DNA of 10,376 bases from Eubacterium sp. (GTDB lineage: Bacteria > Bacillota > Clostridia > Oscillospirales > Acutalibacteraceae), in contig JAILGO010000168.1 in NCBI GenBank assembly GCA_024696725.1, positions 1 through 10,376 of the forward strand, read 5' to 3'. Numbering within the stretch: the stretch's first letter is position 1; every line of letters starts with the position of its first letter. Under the pieces are notes generated by a model. It was not told where the DNA came from. It ran no database searches and saw only the letters and a program-made list of their open reading frames with translations. This document shows, one piece after another, positions 5,499 to 10,376 of the stretch. Both the position numbers and the translations under genes were made by a program.

Positions 5499-7133
5499 AT
5501 GACAATAACTAATATTATTAATCTGCTCGGCGGACTCGGACTGTTTTTGTTCGGTATGAATTATATGAGCAAGGGCTTAAGCCAGGTCGCCGGTAATAAA
5601 ATGAAAGACCTGCTTGAAAAGCTTACGCGTAACCGCTTCAAGGGCTTTTTACTCGGCGTTCTTGTAACGGCGGTAATTCAGTCCTCGTCGGCTACTACCG
5701 TAATGATTATGGGCTTTTTAAATGCGGGAATTATGGATTTAGCCCAGGCGACGGGCGTTATTATCGGAGCTAATATCGGTACTACCGTTACCGCCGTGCT
5801 TATCGCTATCGACGTTTCCGCAATTGCGCCGCTGTGTATTATTATCGGCGCGGTAATGGTTCTTTTCTGTAAGAAGCAGAAGCAGAAATATATCGGCCAG
5901 ATTATTCTCGGCTTCGGTATTTTATTCTTCGGACTTAAATATATGAGCGGCGATTCCGCTATGGGCGTGCTTAAGACGAGCAAGGCCTTCCAGAATTTAA
6001 TGGCGAGCGCGAATAACCCCGTTCTCGGTATAGTAATAGGTATAGTTATCAGCGCGGTTTTACAGTCCTCAAGCGCCGCGGTCGGCGTTTTGCAGGTGCT
6101 TGCGCTGAACGGAATCGTTCCGCTGAATCTTGCCGTTTACCTGCTTATCGGTATCGAGATAGGTTCCTCAACGCCTCTCTTCCTTTCGTCAATAGGCGCA
6201 AAAACGAACGCAAAGCGCGCCGCGATGATTTACTTTATCTTTAATTCCTTCTCGCTGCTGTATACTCCGCTTGCTTCGTTCGAGCCGTTTATAAAGCTGA
6301 TAGAGGGTATAAGCTCAAAGGGCTCCGTTCAGGTCGCGGCTGTTCATATACTGTTTAAGCTCGTTACGGCGCTCATTCTTCTTCCGTTCGTTAAATACAT
6401 CGTTAAGCTTACGGAATTCATCGTTAAGCCTAAGGAGCACGAAAGCGCGCTTCGCTTTACCTATATTGATAAAAAGATTAATACAAACCCGACCATTACC
6501 GTAGTTCAGATTACTTCCGAGGTGCAGCGTATGGCAAAGCTTGTAAGAGCTAATCTTGTCAGCGCGTGCGAGGATTTACTCTCCGACAGTACGCAGCACA
6601 ACGCTGAAATAAGAGAAAACGAGGAGCTTATCAACTGGCTTAACCATAATATCTCGGACTTTATGGTAACCGTATCGTCACACAATATGAGCGGCGATAC
6701 CTCCGAATATATAGGAAAGCTTTTTCACGTAATTACCGACCTCGAGCGTATAGGCGACCACGCGCTCAATATTCTCGAAAAGCACGAGGCTCTGAACAGC
6801 GAGAATATGGGCTTTACCGACGAGGCTAAAAAGGACGTCGAGGCGATTTATCTTAAATCGCTTGAACTCTTTGACCGCTCAATCGGAGCGTTTATAGCCG
6901 AGGAGCTGAGCGACAGCGAGGCGACGGAGCTTCACTTCCTTGAAAATACAATAGACGACCTGACGCTTCAGGCTCAGGATAACCACGTTAAGCGCCTTCG
7001 CAAAAAGGAATGCCGTACCTATTCGGGCGTTGTATTTACAAAGCTCTTACAGGACCTTGAAAGAGTCGGCGACCATTCCTATAATATCGCGTGGGCGGCG
7101 CGTAAGAATAAAAAGCTTATAAGGCAGATATAG
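5499..7133 (+). CDS. Na/Pi cotransporter family protein with C-terminal PhoU-like domain
   Basis: A 544-residue inner-membrane protein of the COG1283 (NptA/SLC34-like) family, thought to carry phosphate with Na+. The N-terminal ~310 residues are hydrophobic and hold the inverted-repeat signatures: QSSSATT (61-67) with GANIGTT (90-96) in the first repeat, and QSSSAA (189-194) with GIEIGSS (218-224) in the second. The second GANIGT-like motif is altered compared with the first. A cytoplasmic helical region from about 335 to 540 is PhoU-like, with two similar helix pairs (ITDLERIGDHALNI near 415 and LLQDLERVGDHSYNI near 520); the E/D-R-I/V-GDH pattern is the usual PhoU metal-binding feature. Length is normal. 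It has its own strong promoter, and the next gene starts one base after its stop, so the two form one transcript. Real substrate and phosphate regulation cannot be told from the sequence. Confidence 0.93.
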   Translation: MTITNIINLLGGLGLFLFGMNYMSKGLSQVAGNKMKDLLEKLTRNRFKGFLLGVLVTAVIQSSSATTVMIMGFLNAGIMDLAQATGVIIGANIGTTVTAVLIAIDVSAIAPLCIIIGAVMVLFCKKQKQKYIGQIILGFGILFFGLKYMSGDSAMGVLKTSKAFQNLMASANNPVLGIVIGIVISAVLQSSSAAVGVLQVLALNGIVPLNLAVYLLIGIEIGSSTPLFLSSIGAKTNAKRAAMIYFIFNSFSLLYTPLASFEPFIKLIEGISSKGSVQVAAVHILFKLVTALILLPFVKYIVKLTEFIVKPKEHESALRFTYIDKKINTNPTITVVQITSEVQRMAKLVRANLVSACEDLLSDSTQHNAEIRENEELINWLNHNISDFMVTVSSHNMSGDTSEYIGKLFHVITDLERIGDHALNILEKHEALNSENMGFTDEAKKDVEAIYLKSLELFDRSIGAFIAEELSDSEATELHFLENTIDDLTLQAQDNHVKRLRKKECRTYSGVVFTKLLQDLERVGDHSYNIAWAARKNKKLIRQI

Positions 7134-7134
7134 T

Positions 7135-8676
7135 ATGAAGGACAGAAGAACGGTTTTTAATAAACTGAATACTCTTCTTTTCGGCAGGGATTTAAGAATT
7201 ACTAAGGGTGAGCCGTATTGTGAGGCTTACCCTTTTGACTATTCCTCCTATTACCCCGAGGAAAAGTATATCTATCCTCAGAAGCCGCCTAAGAGCAACG
7301 TATACGATATCCGCTCGTTCGGCGCTTCGCCCGAAAGGGAGGATAACGCCGCGGCTATCGCTACGGCGATAGCGCTCGCAAACGAAACTAAGGGAACGGT
7401 TCTCGTAACGGGCGGCGACTTCGTTACGACCGAGGTGCGTCTTAAATCCGACGTAACCCTTTTTATCGAAAAAAATTCCTCTCTCTCGGCTGATAAGACG
7501 GGCGAGGGATACCCCGAAAAGGGCTTGCTTTTCGCCGACGGCTGTGAAAACATAACGCTCACGGGCGGAGGAAAAATAAAGGGAAACGGCGAGCTTTTCG
7601 GGCTTAAGCCGAAGGCTGACGCGAATATGCTTTCTCACCCCGACGTTATCGACGTAATAGCTATGCGCCGCGACGCGCGCGCCCAGCTCCGCTTTGCCCA
7701 TAAAAGCAAGTACGGCGCGGCTGTGTATTTCAGAGACTGTAAAAACGTCAAAGCCGATAATTTTATAATAGAAAGCGCCGCTCACTGGTCCTTTAAGCTT
7801 GAAAACTGCGACGGCGTAGATATTAAGAATTTTGTTATAAACAATAACCGCCACGTCGCGAATACCGACGGCTTCGATATTGCGGGAACGAGTAATATCA
7901 GCATTGAGCACTGCTTCGTTTCCACCGCCGACGACGGTATATGTATTAAAAACGCCGTATGGCTCGGTAACCGCGGCGCTATGAAGAATATCACGGTGCG
8001 CGACTGCGAGGTTATCTCCTGCGCCAATTCGTTTAAAATCGGAACGGAAACGACCTTTGATATCGAAAACGTAAGCGTTGAGGACTGCACGTTTCTTATG
8101 ACGGATATCTATCCCGGTACCGTAAGCGGAATCGCGATAGAGAGCGCCGACGGTTCGTGCGTAAGCAATATCAGAGTTAAAAATATTACGATGAACCGCG
8201 TTACCTGTCCAGTCTTTATAAGGTTGTGTAACCGTAACCGCGCCGCCGAGGTAGACGCGGAAAGCGCGAACGCCGTTGAATTCGGGAAAAAGCGCAGGAA
8301 AGCAAAAAGCGCCGAGCCCGAAGAATTTAATATGCGCGGCGAGGTTAAGGATATCGTAATAGAAGGTATTCAGGCCGACGGAGTTGAAATACCCGTAATC
8401 GTTGCGGGATTTATGCAAAACGGAGAGACGAAATACGTCGAAAACGTAACGCTTAAAAATATTTCTATGCGCTATGCGCCGTATAAGGCGGTGTATGACC
8501 GACGCGCGTATATTCCCGAGTACGCCGACGTCTATCCCGAAAGCTGGCGCTTCCGCAATCTCCCGTCGTACGCGCTCTGGGCAAGGCACGTAAGAGGACT
8601 GAAGCTCCTCGATTTTAACTGTACCGAGCCTAAAAGCTGCTGGCGCGCGGATATAATAACTGAAGACGTTGTGTAG
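7135..8676 (+). CDS. Glycoside hydrolase family 28-like right-handed beta-helix protein, no signal peptide, atypical active site
   Basis: 513 residues. After a ~55-residue polar leader comes the YDIRSFGAS...DNAAAIATAI start of the pectate-lyase/GH28 fold, then beta-helix coils (ENITLTGGGKIKGNG, NITVRDCEVISC, NIRVKNITM). GH28 polygalacturonases hydrolyse alpha-1,4-galacturonan using three Asp; here D245 in NTDG and D266-D267 in TADDG have the family's 21-residue spacing. The usual GHG histidine position falls on N298 (ANSFKIGTE), and the position of the RIK motif, which binds the sugar carboxylate, reads AIE (334-336). It may therefore act on a different glycan or link, or bind only. A basic insertion (GKKRRKAKS, ~382-390) interrupts the later coils. 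There is no signal peptide, so it appears cytoplasmic, acting on imported oligosaccharides if at all. It starts one base after the Na/Pi gene stop with only a weak ribosome site (AAGG at 7121-7124). Confidence 0.83.
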   Translation: MKDRRTVFNKLNTLLFGRDLRITKGEPYCEAYPFDYSSYYPEEKYIYPQKPPKSNVYDIRSFGASPEREDNAAAIATAIALANETKGTVLVTGGDFVTTEVRLKSDVTLFIEKNSSLSADKTGEGYPEKGLLFADGCENITLTGGGKIKGNGELFGLKPKADANMLSHPDVIDVIAMRRDARAQLRFAHKSKYGAAVYFRDCKNVKADNFIIESAAHWSFKLENCDGVDIKNFVINNNRHVANTDGFDIAGTSNISIEHCFVSTADDGICIKNAVWLGNRGAMKNITVRDCEVISCANSFKIGTETTFDIENVSVEDCTFLMTDIYPGTVSGIAIESADGSCVSNIRVKNITMNRVTCPVFIRLCNRNRAAEVDAESANAVEFGKKRRKAKSAEPEEFNMRGEVKDIVIEGIQADGVEIPVIVAGFMQNGETKYVENVTLKNISMRYAPYKAVYDRRAYIPEYADVYPESWRFRNLPSYALWARHVRGLKLLDFNCTEPKSCWRADIITEDVV

Positions 8677-8701
8677 GGGAGAGCCATGCTCTCCCTTTTT
8701 T
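8677..8701 (+). terminator. Intrinsic terminator after the GH28-like gene
   Basis: GGGAGAGC (8677-8684) pairs perfectly with GCTCTCCC (8688-8695) around a CAT loop and is followed directly by six Ts (8696-8701). It begins immediately after the TAG stop and ends the Na/Pi-GH28 transcript. Confidence 0.92.
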
Positions 8702-8710
8702 CTGAAAAGC

Positions 8711-8743
8711 GTTGCATTCTAAGCCCCTTCGGGTACTTATATA
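8711..8743 (+). promoter_or_regulatory. Candidate promoter of the leucine-rich-repeat gene
   Basis: TTGCAT (8712-8717) is followed 19-20 bases later by an AT-rich TTATATA (8737-8743). The spacing is long and the match weak, but the GTTGCATTC word and the GTACT word (8733-8737) also occur at almost the same spacing before the fibronectin III gene. Since a terminator precedes it, the downstream gene needs a promoter in this 93-base gap, and this is the best candidate. Confidence 0.35.
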
Positions 8744-8769
8744 TGAAAGCAGGAAAAAGGAGTGATATT

Positions 8770-10376
8770 ATGAAAAAAGCTTTAAGTATTTTTCTTTCGG
8801 CTGTTATTATGCTTTCTGCAGCCGTTTCGGGCGGCTTGAACGCTTTTGCGAAAGCTACCTACACGTCGTTTGAAACCGTTGATGAGCCTTATTACGAGTA
8901 TGGCGAATACCCGGAATTTGAAACCGAGAGCGTCGACGCGTTCAACGTAAAAATAACCCGTTGCTTTTCGGAAAACGAGGAGGTTTTAATTCCGTCGGAA
9001 ATTGACGGAAGGCACGTGGTCGAGGTCGGCGGCTTCTGGTCTTGTAACGCCAAACGCGTTATCCTCCCCGAAAGCGTTAAGACTATAAGCAACGGCGCTT
9101 TTTCAGGCTGTACGAAGCTTGAAAGCATCAATCTTGAAAGCGTTGAAAAAATAGGTAAATCGGCGTTTCATGCGGCTTTCTCGCTTAAGGAAGCGAACCT
9201 TAAGAGCGTTAAGATTATTGAGGAACGGGCGTTTGAGTATTGTAAAACGCTTACAGGCGTTACTCTCGGCGACGGAGTGAAAAGAATAGGCGAGGGCGCG
9301 TTTACGAAAAGCGGCGTTTACACCAAAGCGTATAAGTCAAATAAAAAGGCGCTTTATCTGAACGGCTGTCTTATCAGGGCGTTCGTAAGTAAAATAAGCG
9401 GAAAATATACCGTAAAAGCGGGCACGAGGCTTATTGCGGACAACGCCTTCGAAAAAACGGGCTCAAAAAAGGAAAAGGCGCCGATAACGTCTGTATACGT
9501 TCCCGACAGCGTTAAGAATATCGGAAGCGAAGCCTTCTTAAAGGATTCGATTAATAAAATACGCCTTCCGAAAAAGCTCACAGGACTCGGCGAAAACGCT
9601 TTTTCGAAAAGGTATTTAAAGAAACGGGCAAAGCTTGAAAACGGCTGTTATTATCTCGGGAAATATCTCGTTTCGTCAAAGAGGTACGACCTTTCCGTTA
9701 AGATTAAAAAGGGAACGGTGCTTATAGCCGACGGAGCGCTTTATGCAGTGCTGAACAAAAAGCTTACTATCCCCTCGGGCGTTAAATATATAGGCGAGGC
9801 GGCAATCAGCGGCTGTCAGCGTCTTACAAAGGTAAGCATTCCCGCAAGCGTCGTTTCGATAGGCGACAATAATTTCGTTAACTATACGGGCTATCTTGCG
9901 ACGAGCTGTAAAAGGCTTAAGACGGTTTCCGTTAATAAGGATAACGATTTTTACGCGTCCGTTAACGGCGTGCTTTACAGCAAGGATAAAACCGAGCTTA
10001 TCGCTTACCCGAACGATAAGGCGGGCGAGAGCTTTACCGTACCGTCGGGCGTTAAGATAATAAGACACCACGCCTTCGCTTTTGCCAATAACCTGAAGGA
10101 GCTGAAGCTGAACGCAGGGCTTGAAACCGTCGGGGCTTATGCCTGCGGTAACTGTAAGCTGAAAAGTATAACGATACCGGAAAGCGTAAGCTACGTCGGA
10201 CGCTGCGCCTTCGGTTACGATTTTTTCCAGGATGAAAACACGAATGGATATTTTCTTATCGACGGCTTTAAGGTTTACGGAAAAAAGGGAAGCGCAGCCG
10301 AAACGTACTGCGGCGACAGGGTTAAAGCGCTGATGCTTGACGACACCTGGGATTACCTTATGTATCCGATAGCCTT
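8770..10376 (+). CDS. Secreted BspA-type leucine-rich-repeat protein (LRR_5), 3'-truncated by window
   Basis: The frame stays open from the ATG at 8770 to the window end, giving 535 residues with no stop; the C-terminus is missing. AAGGAG (8757-8762) lies 7 bases before the start. Residues 1-27 are a signal peptide (MKK, a hydrophobic core, LNAFA cleavage). From about residue 70 to 505 the protein is built of BspA/LRR_5 repeats of roughly 22-24 residues, recognisable by I-L/P-x-S-V-K-x-I-x-x-x-A-F-x-x-C, for example ILPESVKTISNGAFSGC at 98-114 and ITIPESVSYVGRCAF near 475. Longer modules with an LYxxxxxLI element before a G-T/V-x-x-I-A-D turn recur with GT/GV at 218, 315 and 427. The GSAAETYCG segment near 512 is the usual end of an LRR_5 block, so a different C-terminal domain probably follows. 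Such proteins are surface-exposed or secreted adhesin-like proteins in gut and oral anaerobes. The ligand is unknown. Confidence 0.88.
   Translation, partial: MKKALSIFLSAVIMLSAAVSGGLNAFAKATYTSFETVDEPYYEYGEYPEFETESVDAFNVKITRCFSENEEVLIPSEIDGRHVVEVGGFWSCNAKRVILPESVKTISNGAFSGCTKLESINLESVEKIGKSAFHAAFSLKEANLKSVKIIEERAFEYCKTLTGVTLGDGVKRIGEGAFTKSGVYTKAYKSNKKALYLNGCLIRAFVSKISGKYTVKAGTRLIADNAFEKTGSKKEKAPITSVYVPDSVKNIGSEAFLKDSINKIRLPKKLTGLGENAFSKRYLKKRAKLENGCYYLGKYLVSSKRYDLSVKIKKGTVLIADGALYAVLNKKLTIPSGVKYIGEAAISGCQRLTKVSIPASVVSIGDNNFVNYTGYLATSCKRLKTVSVNKDNDFYASVNGVLYSKDKTELIAYPNDKAGESFTVPSGVKIIRHHAFAFANNLKELKLNAGLETVGAYACGNCKLKSITIPESVSYVGRCAFGYDFFQDENTNGYFLIDGFKVYGKKGSAAETYCGDRVKALMLDDTWDYLMYPIA

Noticed and set aside
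7192..8589. Long open frame (465 codons) on the minus strand opposite the GH28-like gene
   Set aside because: Its translation has no recognisable motif, it has no convincing ribosome site, and it lies wholly opposite a well-supported beta-helix gene; long antisense frames arise from the codon bias of this genome.
1..10376. CRISPR arrays, tRNA/rRNA genes, insertion sequences, phage or toxin-antitoxin modules
   Set aside because: I saw no regularly spaced repeats, tRNA-like cloverleafs, transposase motifs or terminal inverted repeats; gene gaps are short and the content looks like stable chromosome.

Overview
The window carries ordinary bacterial chromosome from what looks like an anaerobic Clostridia member, probably an Oscillospiraceae/Ruminococcus-type gut bacterium. 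That reading rests on strong Shine-Dalgarno sites, a YabB/RsmI-type gene pair as in Firmicutes, a PflX-type radical SAM protein, and secreted BspA-type leucine-rich-repeat and fibronectin III proteins with Gram-positive signal peptides. No species can be named. There are nine protein genes (the first and last cut by the window ends) and no rRNA, tRNA, CRISPR array, insertion sequence or phage gene that I can see. No intergenic gap exceeds about 150 bases.

Region 1 (1-2963, plus strand) is a tightly packed four-gene operon in which each junction is a 4-base ATGA stop/start overlap. It encodes the C-terminal part of an SDR reductase resembling the elongation factor P 5-aminopentanone reductase (YmfI) subfamily, a TrmN6/YabB-type adenine-N6 methyltransferase, the 16S rRNA methyltransferase RsmI, and a PflX-type radical SAM protein. 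The first three point to modification of translation components.

Region 2 (2964-4476, plus strand) holds mscL, whose product carries a C-terminal four-cysteine zinc ribbon, a GC hairpin, then an alpha/beta hydrolase of the monoacylglycerol lipase/lysophospholipase type. A strong hairpin plus T-tract closes the unit and probably also stops the convergent gene from the other side.

Region 3 (4489-5498) holds a minus-strand secreted fibronectin III protein and a divergent promoter region. The plus-strand promoter there is near consensus (TTGACA, 17 bases, TATATT).

Region 4 (5499-8701, plus strand) is a two-gene unit: a Na/Pi cotransporter-family protein with a PhoU-like C-terminus and, one base later, a GH28-fold protein. 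The latter has no signal peptide, keeps the three GH28 aspartates, and appears to lack the catalytic-site His and the RIK motif. A textbook terminator follows.

Region 5 (8702-10376, plus strand) is the beginning of a large secreted BspA-type leucine-rich-repeat protein running off the window.

I found no clear undescribed system. The observations most worth checking are the altered GH28 active site in a cytosolic protein, the MscL-zinc ribbon fusion, the translation-modification operon with an orphan radical SAM enzyme, a covarying hairpin pair behind two unrelated genes, and a promoter-like motif shared by the two secreted-protein genes.
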